Positions 10,627 to 21,750 are shown, counted from the first letter of the stretch. The stretch is 64,000 nt of DNA from Ascoidea asiatica (GCA_001600695.1 BCKQ01000022.1:1-64000); one strand, 5' to 3'. The notes: generated by a model not told the origin, from the sequence alone. Numbers and translations are program-made.

Positions 10627-11603
10627 TTCTATTTGACTAATTATATTTGATTATGATGTGATGATATTTATATTATTTTTGAATCTTATAATTTCATTTG
10701 ATTACATTAAAGATCTTAAATTGAGCATTGATATAAATGATTTTAATTTAAGAATCAGTTTCAGTTCTTTTAATCGAGTAAAAAATAGATTCAATAATTG
10801 CAATCACTATTACAAGTCACGATATGATAANTGACAGAAGAATTGAATTTNATTNAAATTCTTTGATTTGATCTGTTCTAAAAAGAAGTTAAATGAAATA
10901 AAATTGTAATAAGAAATGAAGTCAAAAAAAAGATCATTTTGGACGAGGAAAAAAACAAATGTTTTGAGTTTCTGAATAAAAAGCGAGTTTGTTTGTTTAC
11001 AATTCAAAATAAGCGGCAAACCGAGGGTACGACCCGTGAGCGACAAAGACCGGTTTTGCGGGAGACTTTCCGGATTTCAATTACCAAGAAAATACAATAA
11101 ATTATCAATTTTCAAATAACGTTAGGAAAATATTAAAATAGCAAATATCATAGGAAATATCATAGCAAATATCATAGGAAATATACCTTTCATCAAGAAC
11201 ATTTTGAATATGAGATTAGAGATGTGAAAGAATCAAGTAAATACCTTTAGAAACAGGTAATGAAAAGAGTGAGATGTATTTATTGTGCGGGTAGTATATA
11301 AGTATGAGACTCATATGCCATGAAGAAAAGAATCTGAGAAAAATAAGAACCAGACAGAAGATATAAGAACAGATATAAACTAAAACAAATTAACTGACAG
11401 AATCAGTCATTAAAAAAAGAATCAAACAAAACAAAACAAAAGACACATAAAAGATAATAAGCACCATGTAAAAAACAACAAATAAAAAACAATGAAAATG
11501 ACCAATAACTAACAAAATGACTTATAACTTATAGCTAACAAATTGTCACTAATAATAACAAATAAAAACCAGTATCAAAAAGATAAAAATAAAACAATAA
11601 AGT
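10627..11603. other. Intergenic region between STU2 and the TBC gene
   Basis: STU2 promoter and TBC-gene 3' flank. A GC-richer patch at about 10985-11080 has repeated CGG/CCG words (GCGGCAAACCGAGGG, GACCGG, TTCCGG). A 12-bp tandem repeat lies at 11139-11186. From about 11300 to 11600 the + strand is an A-rich, T-poor stretch next to the downstream stop codon. No gene is seen. Confidence 0.5.
11139..11186. repeat. 12-bp tandem repeat with alternating variants, 4 copies
   Basis: Four units of TAGSAAATATCA alternate C, G, C, G at the variable base. They are therefore better viewed as two copies of a 24-bp unit. The last two bases of the fourth unit differ. Confidence 0.85.
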
Positions 11604-13187
11604 TTACATTTTAATTCTTTCTTGAACTTGTTTTAAAATTTTATATTCTTTTAATCTTTGTCTATCATTTTGTACATTTTTTTTATTATTGTCATTATCA
11701 TTATTATTATCATCATCATCATCATCATCATTATCCTTAGAATTAAGTAAATATAATTTAAATAATTTTTTAATTAATAATTTATCATCTTTATTTATTT
11801 GTTCATAAATTGAAACTTTACTATTTAAAGATTCAATTAAATCTTTTAATTCCATTTCTTTCATTTTAAATTTTTTCTTCATCTGATTTTTAATCATTTC
11901 AATATTAGAACTATTATTACTAAATGAATTAAAATTTGATGAAAGTGGTGTTGTACTTACTGATAATGTTGAAAATGTTGAATTAACTGAATATACTGAA
12001 GATGATTTTTGATGACCAAATTTATAATTTAAACTCAGATTATTACTATTATTATTATTATTATTATTATCACTATTAATTGCAAATGATGGATTTGGAG
12101 GTATTAAAGATGATGTATTTAAAAACATATCATGACTACTATTATAACTATTATTAAAATTTATACCAATATTAGAATCTTCTATACCAGAAATTACTGA
12201 AGTACTTGAAGAATTTAAATCATTAGTTAAAATTGTTATTTTATTATTTGAATTACTTGAATCAAAAGTTTTAGTTCTATTTTTTTTTTTCTTTAAACTT
12301 GAATTTGGTGAACCATTATTACTACTATTTGAAGAAATTACAGAATATGAATCAAAATTAGAATCTATTATTGAATCATTTGTAGTTGTATCTGTTGTAT
12401 TTGTAGTTGATAAATCACTATTTGATCCTGTAGTTGTATTTGCATTTGAAATTATTGTATTAGTTATTGTTGATTTAGAATTATTANNATTATTATTATT
12501 ATTATTATTTAAAGGTTGACCAGCAAAACCGTATTTAAAAAAATTTATAAATTTATTATCAGTAATTGGAGTTGTAACTTTTTTTGAATCATTATCAATA
12601 TTTAAAGAATCTTTTGAATTAATTTTAATATTATTTAATTCATTATTATAATCATTTTCTAAAGATTGTAAATTATCAAAAGAAACTAAAGAATCATCAA
12701 TATTTAATAAATCATTTAAAATTAAATTTAAATCATTATTAAAAACACCCCAAATATTTTCACTTAATAAATGTTGATAAATTAAATCAATATCATCAAT
12801 ATTTAATAAAATATTTTCATTTTTTTTTAAAATTAATAAACTTATTTTAAAAATTATTGGTTGAAAACCTTCAAGGATCATTAAATCAAAAAATTTAATT
12901 AAAATTTGAATTGGACAAGTAACAGCAAAAAATGAAATAAACCATTGAGATAAAAATAATTTTGTATCAACATTTTCACCATTATTATCAGAAGTAATAT
13001 TATTTGAATCATCATTTTCATTTAAACTATCATTTGAATCATTATTATTTTTATTCTTATTTTTACTTTTACTTTTACTTTTACTTTTACTTTTATTTTT
13101 ATTTTTATTTTTATTTTTATTACTTAAACTTTCATTATCATTATTAAAACTGTTATTATCATTATTAAAACTATTATTATCATTGAA

Positions 13188-13220
<33 letters not shown>

Positions 13221-14516
13221 GTTCAAATCATTATTATCACCATTATTGAAGTTGTTGTTGTTATTATTATTATTAATATTATTAAAATTATTAAAATAAT
13301 TAAATAAATTTGGTAAAAATTTTTTAAAAATTTTATTAAATTGATAAAACCAAATTGAAAGTCCAGTCATTTTTTTATCAAAAATTTTTTTTAAATTTTT
13401 ATTTTTTTCATTTTCAAAAATTTTTGAAATTGATAAAAATGTAATTGAATTATTTTTAAAATGAAATAAAAGAATTGAGATTAAGAATGGTAAACCTTGA
13501 CAATAACCAATTTCAGAATCATAAATTGAATATGCATTTAAGATTTTTTTTAAATTTAATTGACCAATTGAATTTAAAATTTTTTTATCATTATTAATAT
13601 TATCAGGATTATTAAAATAATTTAATTGTGGAAAGATTCTATTTAAATCATTAATTATAACTCTTAAATATGGAGAATTTTCATCATTTAAATTTTTAAA
13701 TAAATTTTTAAACCATTTATTTTGTAAATTACCTTTATTATCAGTTCCACCTAATAATAAACCCCAAATAATTGGTCTTAATTTTGGATAAATAAATTTA
13801 ATTGAATAAAAAATTTTTTTTGAAAAATTTGGTAAATTTTTTAAAGTTTTATTAAAATTATTTAAGAAAAAAAACCAGAAATTTAAATTAAAATTAAAAT
13901 TAAAATTAAAATTATTTTTTTTAAAATGATTAATTGAATTAAAAAATTTTAAACAACAATTTTGAAAATTATTTAAAATTGAATTTTTTGAATTATAATC
14001 ATTTTCAAATAAATTATTATTACAAATTGGACAAATTAAAGAAATATTTAAATCATTAAAATTATTATTTAAGTTTATTTTTGAATTTAATAAATTTAAA
14101 ATTTTTGATTTTGAAATAAAATTATTAATATTAATATCATTTGAGAAATTTGAATTAATAGATTTAAAATTTTTATCAATTTTATTATATGAATTTAAAT
14201 TATCTAATAATAAATTAATTTTTAAATTTTGTTTATTATTATTTGATAACATTGATTCAAATTCTAATAAAGAATCCCATTCATCATAATCTTCAAAATT
14301 TAATGGAATTGAATTTAAATCAATATTTTCATCAATATCATTTAAAGTATTGAAATCATAAAGACTATCAATACCATTATCATCATCATCATCATTGATA
14401 TCGTTATTGATATCGTTGTTGATATTATTATCAATATTACTATTTGAGGAATGATTAGATGAATGAATTGAAGAATTTGTTGTAGAATGTATAGAAGAAG
14501 GAGAGGAAGAACTCAT
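11604..14516 (-). CDS. TBC-domain Rab GTPase-activating protein (Gyp-like)
   Basis: The 970-residue protein has a TBC domain starting near residue 240 (YPKLRPIIWGLLLGG). The arginine finger region is VIINDLNRIFPQ (IxxDxxR), and the glutamine finger is IGYCQGLPF near residue 339. The domain is then interrupted by about 120 residues of Asn/Asp/Ser/Lys repeats (about 395-518). It resumes at LFLSQWFISFFAVTCPIQI with LMILEGFQPIIFK. Both catalytic fingers are present, so GAP activity is likely; such proteins switch off Ypt/Rab GTPases in membrane traffic. A CxxC pair (ICPICNNNLF) lies before the domain. A C-terminal helix (residues about 880-970) could be a coiled coil. The layout (TBC then coiled coil) recalls Gyp5/Gyl1 or Mdr1, but I cannot assign the orthologue. 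Confidence 0.85.
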
Positions 14517-15786
14517 TTTGATTAATTTGAGTAGAGAATATGAAAGGAAAGACTAATAGTAAATAATATACTTGATTTGAGTAAGATAATTAATATATTT
14601 ATATATATATAAATAAATGAATTAAGGAGAGTAAGATTGAATATTTGATTTGATTTATTATTGATATAATAATATATTAATATTTAATGAAATAATTGGT
14701 ATTTAATATTTAGTATTGAGTATTAAGTAATTTTATATAGTATTTAAAGAACTGTTGATCTTATAATTTGAATTTGAAGATTTAGAGAGATGAAGACTAG
14801 ATAAAGGAAAGAATGAAGGAAATACTTTAGAATATAATAAAGGATTGAATAAAGGATTGAATAAAGGATTGTAGTTTCGATTAAGGATTGAATGAAGTAA
14901 AGGATTGAATAGAAAGAGTTAAATAAATAAAATAAAATATATAGATAGATATATAAGATGGATAATATATTAATTATATAAAAGTTGGTAAATATATTAA
15001 ATTTTTTGAAATAAAGGTGTTTTAAAAGAGATTGAATGAATACGTTGGCGAAGTGCAGTGATGTTAGTGCTAGCGAGCAACGCTGGTAAATAACGTTACA
15101 GGCTCGTCTCTGGAGAAGCGAGAGAAAAAGTGACTCCTTCAGAACCGCAGAGCTGGTAGCACCGCACTGGTGGTAGCTGTAGTAAGCTGTATGTAGAGGT
15201 GCTTTGTACGTTATACCACATGTAATCAGGTGATGTACTTGAGACCATATTACAGGTAGTGCTGCACGTGATAGCCAAACCATTCCGATGGATCTAATCA
15301 AAAACAAAAAATATCACATGCTACCGCGTCGCCACTTCTGTGGTCTTTCTTTTTTTTTCCTTTCTTTCTTTCCCCGGATTTTGCCTCTGCTCGTGTTTTC
15401 AAACGCCGAGTCTNTTTTCTTCAATCTCCGGGACCCTTTTACTTGTCGTACTCCTTGCATTTGTCTTTCTTCAGTCTCAGTGTTAAATCTGAATATTGAA
15501 ATATGTCAAATATCAAATTCATATTTATATTCATATTCTTCTACTGTACAACAACAATAGTTTTTATTTACTTCTAGATTAGTTCATAAGTTATTGATTC
15601 TTAATTATCAGTTACTAATCCAATATCAATTAATATTCAATTACTAATTCAAGTACATTCATTATATTATTTATCTATCTTACATTTTTTAATATAAATT
15701 CAATTCAATTTCAACAATATTCTTCACTTTATCTTAAATTCATTCATAATTCTTATTAATTCATTAATTAATCTAATAATAATATA
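14517..15786. other. Long divergent intergenic region with GC-richer islands
   Basis: The region lies between the TBC gene and the YeeE-like gene. The part at 14540-15000 is A/T simple sequence. At 15030-15300 and 15320-15480 base composition is much closer to 50% GC, with many short words such as CGCTGGTA, CACATGT and GCACGTGA. A minus-strand frame at 14744-15307 spans part of this, but its protein shows no recognisable motif. No gene can be supported. Confidence 0.45.
15265..15270. promoter_or_regulatory. CACGTG box (Cbf1-type E-box)
   Basis: The site reads ATCACGTGC on the minus strand, about 520 bp upstream of the YeeE-like gene. In budding yeasts CACGTG is bound by Cbf1, which together with Met4 and Met28 drives sulfur-assimilation genes. 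That would fit a sulfur-compound transporter, but a single 6-mer is weak evidence. Confidence 0.35.
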
Positions 15787-16863
15787 ATGTTTACAATAAT
15801 AGAATCTGGAATTGGTGCACTTTTAATCCAATCTGCAACAACAAATTATTATATTCAAGTTGGTAAAAATATTGGTTTTTCATCTTTAATTTATAATATA
15901 TTTAATCCAATAATAACATTTAATAAAAATGATTTTAAAAAAAATTTAAATAATTATTTCATTTTTTCAGGTTTAATATTTTCAACTTTTATAATTAAAT
16001 TTACTTTACCTGATTATAATTATATTCCAAATTTTTCAAAAAATTTATTATTATTAAATAATAATAAAAAATTAATATATTCATTAACTGGTTTATTAAT
16101 TGGTTTTGGAACTTCTTTAGGTTGTGGTTGTACTTCTGGTCATATGTTAAATGGTTTATCAAGATTAAGAAAAAGAAGTTTTATTGCAACTTTAATATTT
16201 TCTTCTTTCGCAATTTTAACTCATACTTATTTATCTAATTCAATTAAAACAAATTCTTCAATAAATTTTATAAATAATTCAAAAATTGATAATTCAAGAT
16301 TTTTTTCAAATAATAATAATATTAAATTATTTATAATTTTATTATCTTCATTTTCTTTAACTTATTTAATTTTACCAATTTTAACAAAATTTATAAATAA
16401 AAAATCATTAAATAATAATTATTTATCAAAGTTTTTAAATTATTTAAATTCTTTTATTTCTGGTACTCAATTTGGTTTAGGTTTAATAATTTCTGGAATG
16501 ATAAATCCAGAAAAAGTTTTAGGATTTTTATCAATTTTAAATTTTAATTATGGAAAATTTGATCCATCATTATTAATGATTATTTTTTGTACAATTTTAC
16601 CAAATATTTTAATTTGGAATAATTCTTTAATTAAAAAAAATAAAAATTTACCATTAATTAAAAAAAATAATTTTGATTTAGCAAATTCAAATAATTTACC
16701 AATTTCATTTTTAATTGGTAATTCATTATTTGGTATTGGTTGGGGAATTTTAGGTATTTGTCCAGGTCCTGGAATTTTATCTTTATCTTATAATTTTAAT
16801 TATACTTTTCCATGGTTAACTTCTTTTTATATAGGTTATTCAATTGCAAAAAATTTTAAATAA
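15787..16863 (+). CDS. YeeE/YedE-family membrane protein (putative sulfur-compound transporter)
   Basis: A 358-residue polytopic protein with two homologous halves. The first half has GFGTSLGCGCTSGH (residues about 110-123), the second has GIGWGILGICPGPG near residue 320. Another FISGTQFGLGLIISGM segment sits near residue 230. These Gly/Cys motifs define the Sulf_transp (YeeE/YedE) family; bacterial YeeE/TsuA imports thiosulfate through conserved cysteines. About nine or ten hydrophobic segments are visible, and the loops are Asn-rich as in neighbouring genes. The family is common in bacteria and patchy in fungi. Codon use matches the rest of the window, so any transfer would be old. The substrate is inferred from the family only. 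Confidence 0.85.
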   Translation: MFTIIESGIGALLIQSATTNYYIQVGKNIGFSSLIYNIFNPIITFNKNDFKKNLNNYFIFSGLIFSTFIIKFTLPDYNYIPNFSKNLLLLNNNKKLIYSLTGLLIGFGTSLGCGCTSGHMLNGLSRLRKRSFIATLIFSSFAILTHTYLSNSIKTNSSINFINNSKIDNSRFFSNNNNIKLFIILLSSFSLTYLILPILTKFINKKSLNNNYLSKFLNYLNSFISGTQFGLGLIISGMINPEKVLGFLSILNFNYGKFDPSLLMIIFCTILPNILIWNNSLIKKNKNLPLIKKNNFDLANSNNLPISFLIGNSLFGIGWGILGICPGPGILSLSYNFNYTFPWLTSFYIGYSIAKNFK

Positions 16864-16940
16864 AAAATAATTAAAATAATTAAAAAAATTAAAATAATCA
16901 ATAAACTTATTAACAATATAATTTAATATTTAAATAATAT

Positions 16941-18286
16941 TTAAATAATAATTATTGGTCCAGTTCCAATACTTCTCCATTCTCTCATATCTAATGTAAA
17001 ATCTTTATATTTTAAAATTTCTTCTCTAGTTTCTTTAAAATATATCTCATTTGATTTAAATTCATTCTCATAACTATTATCACCATTATCACCATCACGA
17101 TCTCCATTATTATAATTATAATTATTATTATTATTATTATTATCAGAGTTACCGAGTCCATTGGAAATACCATTAGAAATACCTCCAAATATATTATTAA
17201 ATTCTAATTTNATTGGAGTTGGAATTCCACTATATGCACCAGTAAAATTACCTAAAAATGATTGTCTTTTATTTTCCATAATTGAATTTCTTTTCTCATT
17301 TTCTAAATCAAGTTCTTTTTTACTTTTATTAAAAGTTTTAAAATCTTCTTTATTTAAATCATCTTCATCATTTTCATTTTCATTTTCATCATCATTATCA
17401 TTATCATTATCATTATCATTATCATTATCACTTCCTTCATCATTAATTTGATCAATTTTTTTAAAATTAAATCTATTTTCAAATTCTTTAAATTTTAAAT
17501 TTAATGTTTCAATTTCATCTTGTAAATCTAATTTTTCAAATTTTAAAATTGAATTTTCTTTTTTAATTTTACTTATTTCATTATCTTTATCAATTAATTT
17601 CTCTTTTAATTCTTTAATTTCTTTAATTAATTTTAAATTTTTTTCATTATCTGATATTTCTAGAGATCCAATTGCTTTATAAAAATCATCTTCTTCTTTT
17701 TTATCTATCTGTTTTAAATCAATTTCACTATTTATTNTAGTATTTAATTTATCTTCTTCTTTAAGTTCTTCTTTTGATTTTACTTCCTCTTTAAGTTCTT
17801 CTTTTGTATTCTCTTTAGAGACTTCTGTAGGAACTTCTTTAGAAACTTCATTTAAAGATTCTTTAGTTATTTCTTTAGGAACTTTGTTGGAAACTTCTTT
17901 AGAAAGAGGAATAGATTCTTCTTTTAATATTTTTTCAGGCTCCTTTACNTCCTCTACTTCTGCTTTTGGTTTCTCTACTTGTTTAGATTCTTCTTTAACT
18001 TTCTCCTCTTTTTCTTCTTTATCTTCCTTTTCTACTTTCTCTTCCTTTTCCTCTTTTTCTTTTTTAGGTTTCTTAGCCTTCTTCTTTTTCTTTTTCTTTA
18101 ACTCTTCGAACTATTTCAATTCAATCATAAAAATAAAAAAATTAGTTATTTATACTCCTAAGTCATTATTCAATTCACTACTTCCATTGATATAATACAT
18201 ACTTTCTTCTTTGCAGCTTCTAATCTCTCAGCTTTCAAAGCATCTTCATCCAATACTGGAGACTCTACAACTTCCTTCTCTGACAT
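16941..18286 (-). CDS. BUG1: Bug1/GM130-like golgin
   Basis: Two exons: 18203-18286 (28 codons) and 16941-18110, joined in phase 0 into a 417-residue protein. The junction reads LEAAKKK-FEELKKKKKKKAKK. This amphipathic helix plus lysine block resembles the N-terminus of mammalian GM130 (LAAAKKKLREY ... KKKKK), the p115/Uso1-binding end, and yeast Bug1. Glu/Lys-rich repeats follow, then a coiled coil at about residues 180-260, Asp-Asn repeats and a hydrophobic C-terminus GPIIII. A free hydrophobic tail is expected for docking to the PDZ domain of a GRASP protein (Grh1). The inferred role is cis-Golgi tethering of COPII vesicles with Grh1 and Uso1. From memory, BUG1 and SNU23 are adjacent in S. 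cerevisiae (YDL099W/YDL098C), and SNU23 is one gene away here. Exon 2 has no ATG until residue 306. Confidence 0.78.
18111..18202 (-). other. Spliceosomal intron of the BUG1-like gene (92 bp)
   Basis: Donor GTATGT follows codon 28 and the acceptor is AATAG. AACTAAT is a plausible branch-point region. The in-frame TAG at the acceptor would stop translation if unspliced. Joining the exons restores one continuous Lys-rich helix. Confidence 0.88.
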
Positions 18287-18690
18287 TTCAATATACGTAT
18301 CTAATATCACTTTACTTCTTTATAATACAGAATATAGTATTCAATTAATAAATTATTCAATTAATAAATTAATCAATAAATAAACATCAAATAGAGTAGT
18401 AAATAAATAAATCGCATCTGTCAAGTCTTGTAGCAAGATAAGCACAGCGCTAACCGCCGAGGGAGAATGGACCCACAACGCTGGTACTGCTACTCACCAA
18501 CACACTCTCTTCTTGAATGGCTCAGACCATCTTTTCTTTTCTCTTTTCTCTTTTCTTCTTTATTTATTCATTCCTTCATTCATTCATTCATTCATTTGAT
18601 CAATTATCAGATTGTTATCTGTCAAAATATATAAATCACGAAACAAAACACAGCACATTTACAAATCCACACAACTATCATATTCTAAAA
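18287..18690. other. Divergent promoter, BUG1-like / SERF
   Basis: A 404-bp bidirectional promoter. A GC-richer segment at about 18410-18500 contains CAACGCTGGTA, a word that also appears at 15078-15087 as CAACGCTGGTA. Pyrimidine-rich sequence (CTTTT, CATT repeats) follows towards the SERF start. Confidence 0.5.
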
Positions 18691-19000
18691 ATGAGTAGAG
18701 GTAATCAAAGAGATAAAGCAAGAGAAAAGAACTTAAAAAAACAAGGTCAAACTAAAAAGAAGCATACTGGTGATCCAAGAAAAAGATTAGAAGAAAATGC
18801 TCAAAAGATAAGAGACAAACAAGCTGCTGGTATGTATTTTTAATAATTAATATCATTTTCATTTACTTCATAATCATTTATTATATTATATTACATATTC
18901 TTATTATATATAGTATACTAACTTTGAATCTCTACTTAATTATTTATTAATTATAGCCGCTGCAAAGAAAGCTGCTGCTGCTGCTGAAACAGCTAAATAA
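18691..19000 (+). CDS. SERF/4F5-family small basic protein
   Basis: Two exons, 18691-18829 and 18957-19000, give a 60-residue protein beginning MSRGNQRDKAREKNLKKQG. The start is the family hallmark (MxRGNQRxxxRxKNxKK), and GDPRKRLEENAQKIRDKQAA matches the yeast member YDL085C-A. The spliced C-terminus is AAAKKAAAAAETAK. Human SERF proteins promote amyloid aggregation and bind RNA; the yeast cell role is poorly defined. ATG 18691 is chosen over an upstream in-frame ATG at about 18517 because the family motif begins there. The extra sequence upstream is a pyrimidine-rich leader. Confidence 0.92.
18830..18956 (+). other. Spliceosomal intron of the SERF gene (127 bp)
   Basis: Donor GTATGT at 18830, perfect TACTAAC branch point at 18916-18922 and acceptor TATAG at 18952-18956. 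This is the only exact TACTAAC among the three spliceosomal introns found. Splicing adds the alanine-rich C-terminus. Confidence 0.95.
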
Positions 19001-19262
19001 TAATAATAATCTAAAATTATTTAAAATCAAATTCCCAAGTTTTACTCTTTAATCATCTCNAAAGTTATTGACTTTTTCTTTCAATTACTTAAATTTCTTT
19101 TGAATAAACCTAAATGGCTTTACTAACTAACTAACGACCTAATTATATCTTTAAATATATTGTATTTATGAATAAAATTAGGAATAATGATCATAGACTT
19201 AAATATTACATAGAAAAAAATAAATCTTAATTTCAATTTTACTTTTAATTTTTGATTCTAGT

Positions 19263-20066
19263 TTAACTTTTCTTACTTGTTCCAAAATTAGATAAATTAA
19301 ACATTGACATTAAATCATTATCACCATTATTATCATTATTACTTCCAGTTTTTTTCTTAAATTTTATTCTATTACTTCCTTTATTTCCTTTTCCTTTTTC
19401 AATTCCATTTTCATTTCCATTTTCATTTCCATTTTTACTCAATTTATTCTCTTTGATTCTCAATTTATTCAATTTTTTTTTCTCTTTTAAATTATTTTTT
19501 AAAATTTTATCATTTTCAATTTTTTTTAAAATATCAGTATTATCACTTTTTAAAAAANTTTTTTTTTCTTCTTCTTTTTTCTTTAACTCATTATAAACGA
19601 ATTCAATTCTTTCTTTAATTTCTTCAACACTTATATCTTTTGAATTTTTATTATCATTATTTATAGAAATATTTAATCTTTCTAATTTATTAAAATGTTG
19701 TATGGAATTTATATGATTTAAAAATGATAAATTATCTTTAAATGTTAAATTACAATATTCACAATAAAATCCAATTGATTTACCTTTATGAGTATTTAAA
19801 GAAACTGATTGATCAATAATGATCTCTTTATTTAAATTCAATCCAAAATTCAATGAATCTCTATCAATATCTGTTTTAATTTCAGTCAAATTAGTATCAC
19901 TCACTTGATTTTTATTATTATATCTTTCTTTAGCTGCTTTGGCATAAGCTTCTTTATTCCATGATCTTCTGCCAAAAGTATCAACACTAATCAACTCTGG
20001 AGATTCATCCTTTTCCTTGGCTATACCTTTACCCTTACCTTTATCTTTGCTGTTATCTCCATTCAT
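19263..20066 (-). CDS. SNU23: Snu23, U4/U6.U5 tri-snRNP zinc-finger protein
   Basis: The 267-residue protein contains FGRRSWNKEAYAKAAKERY (about residues 31-49), the family's N-terminal signature, and a U1-type C2H2 finger at about 100-125 (YCEYCNLTFKDNLSFLNHINSIQH). Both match Snu23, which joins the pre-B/B spliceosome with Prp38 and Spp381. A charged helical stretch follows, then a Gly/Asn/Glu repeat and a basic tail. It is longer than the approximately 194-residue S. cerevisiae protein because of the tail repeats. It is divergent from TIF34. Its closeness to the BUG1-like gene repeats the S. cerevisiae neighbourhood. Confidence 0.9.
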   Translation of the reverse strand: MNGDNSKDKGKGKGIAKEKDESPELISVDTFGRRSWNKEAYAKAAKERYNNKNQVSDTNLTEIKTDIDRDSLNFGLNLNKEIIIDQSVSLNTHKGKSIGFYCEYCNLTFKDNLSFLNHINSIQHFNKLERLNISINNDNKNSKDISVEEIKERIEFVYNELKKKEEEKKXFLKSDNTDILKKIENDKILKNNLKEKKKLNKLRIKENKLSKNGNENGNENGIEKGKGNKGSNRIKFKKKTGSNNDNNGDNDLMSMFNLSNFGTSKKS

Positions 20067-20466
20067 CTCATTCTAAACTGTTTCCAAATTACTTCTTCTT
20101 CTTCTTCTTCTTCTCCATCATCCTCTATTGTGATTATTTCCTTTATTCTTTCCTTTTCTTTCTTTATTTTGTTATTTTTTTATTTTCAATTTCCCACACA
20201 AAAGTCACGTGCTCGCTTTTGTGAAATTTTGAAAATTTTTAGTGAAATATTTCAAATTAACACAGATCGCGAATTAATCGCTTTAAGAAACATTATTAAA
20301 ACACATTGAAAATATATTTCTTTTTATTATTAATAATCGAACTCACTTATTTAAAGTCATTAAAAAAGAATATATCATTAGTAACTTATTCTAATAAATT
20401 TAGATTAAGAAATCAAAAAAAAAGGAAGAAAAAGAAAATTTAAAATAAAATAAATTTATATTCAAA
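20067..20466. other. Divergent promoter, SNU23 / TIF34
   Basis: A 400-bp bidirectional promoter: a CTT run near SNU23, a TCACGTG box at 20205-20211, and an A-rich leader before TIF34. No other gene is seen. Confidence 0.6.
20206..20211. promoter_or_regulatory. CACGTG box
   Basis: The site reads GTCACGTGCTCGC and is central in the SNU23/TIF34 intergenic region. It is a candidate Cbf1 or other bHLH site. Confidence 0.4.
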
Positions 20467-21498
20467 ATGAGACCAATTATGTTAAAGGGGCACGAAAGAG
20501 CTCTAACACAAGTTAAATATAATAGAGAAGGTGATTTAATTTTATCTGTATCAAAAGATAGTGTTGCTTCAATATGGTATTCTTTTAATGGTGAAAGATT
20601 AGGTACTTTAAAAGGTCATATTGGTACCATTTGGTCAATTGATATTTCAAATGATTCAAATTTCGCAATTACTGGTTCTGCTGATTTTTCTGCAAGATTA
20701 TGGAGTTTAAAAGATGGTAAATGTTTATTTAAATTTAGTTTTGATACTCCAATTAGAAGAGTTGAATTTAATTCTTTTAATAATAATCAAGTTTTATTAG
20801 TTTCTGATGAAGTTATGGGTATTAATGGTACTATAACTTTATTAAATTTAAATTTAGATTTAAATAATGAATCTGAATTAACAAATCAATCAAAAGAACC
20901 TTTATTAATTATAGAAAGAAAACCAGATTTTAAAAAAATTACTGTTGCAGGTTGGTCTTATCTTGGTAATTATATTATTGCAGGTCATTCTGATGGTACA
21001 ATTTCAAAATATGATAGTAAAAATGGTAATTTTATTTCTTCAATTTCCGCTCATACGGGAACAATAACAGATTTACAATTTTCAAAAGATAGAACATATT
21101 TTATAACTTCTTCAAAAGATAAATCTGCAAAAATAATTGATGTTGATAATTTAAAAATTTATAAAACTTTTGCTGCTGATGCTCCAATGAATTCCGCTGC
21201 AATAACCCCAGTTAAAGATTTTGTTATATTAGGTGGTGGTCAAGAAGCAAGAGATGTTACTACAACTTCTTCTGAACAAGGTAAATTTGAAGCTAGATTT
21301 TATCATAAAATATTTGAAGATGAAGTTGGTAGAGTTAAAGGTCATTTCGGTCCTTTAAATTATGTTGCTGTTCACCCTCAGGGTACTGGTTATGCTTCTG
21401 GAGGAGAAGATGGTTATGTTCGTGTTCATGTTTTTGATAAATCTTATTATGATTTTCTTTATGATGTGGAGCGTACTGCTAATTCAACTATAGTTTAA
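20467..21498 (+). CDS. TIF34: eIF3 subunit i (Tif34)
   Basis: The 343-residue WD40 protein begins [19 protein letters not shown], the near-invariant start of eIF3i. It continues with [41 protein letters not shown] and other WD repeats forming a seven-bladed propeller. Its length equals the family norm (347 in S. cerevisiae). eIF3i binds eIF3b and eIF3g and supports scanning in translation initiation. There is no low-complexity insertion except a short Leu/Asn stretch near residue 125, in contrast to its neighbours. The A-rich leader with AAAATG is typical of highly expressed yeast genes. Confidence 0.97.
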   Translation: MRPIMLKGHERALTQVKYNREGDLILSVSKDSVASIWYSFNGERLGTLKGHIGTIWSIDISNDSNFAITGSADFSARLWSLKDGKCLFKFSFDTPIRRVEFNSFNNNQVLLVSDEVMGINGTITLLNLNLDLNNESELTNQSKEPLLIIERKPDFKKITVAGWSYLGNYIIAGHSDGTISKYDSKNGNFISSISAHTGTITDLQFSKDRTYFITSSKDKSAKIIDVDNLKIYKTFAADAPMNSAAITPVKDFVILGGGQEARDVTTTSSEQGKFEARFYHKIFEDEVGRVKGHFGPLNYVAVHPQGTGYASGGEDGYVRVHVFDKSYYDFLYDVERTANSTIV

Positions 21499-21750
21499 TC
21501 AATAAATTATAAATCAATAAATTGTAATCAATAAATTTTTATTTATCATATTCTATTGGAAGGGAAAGAAAAATCTTAAATCTTAAATCTTAAATCAATC
21601 TGTAATTCAAAAAATAAAGTAACCTTACAATGTTTTTTTTTTGCTTTTTTTATTTTTTTTTTTTCATTTACTCTAATAGCCATGCATGTTTATTTTAACT
21701 ATATACATTTACAAACCAATATCAATATGATATTGCCCATTTATATTTTT

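Noticed and set aside
14744..15307. 187-codon minus ORF between the TBC gene and the YeeE-like gene
   Set aside because: Its second half is simple AT repeat and the first half has no domain; an alternative frame is also open there.
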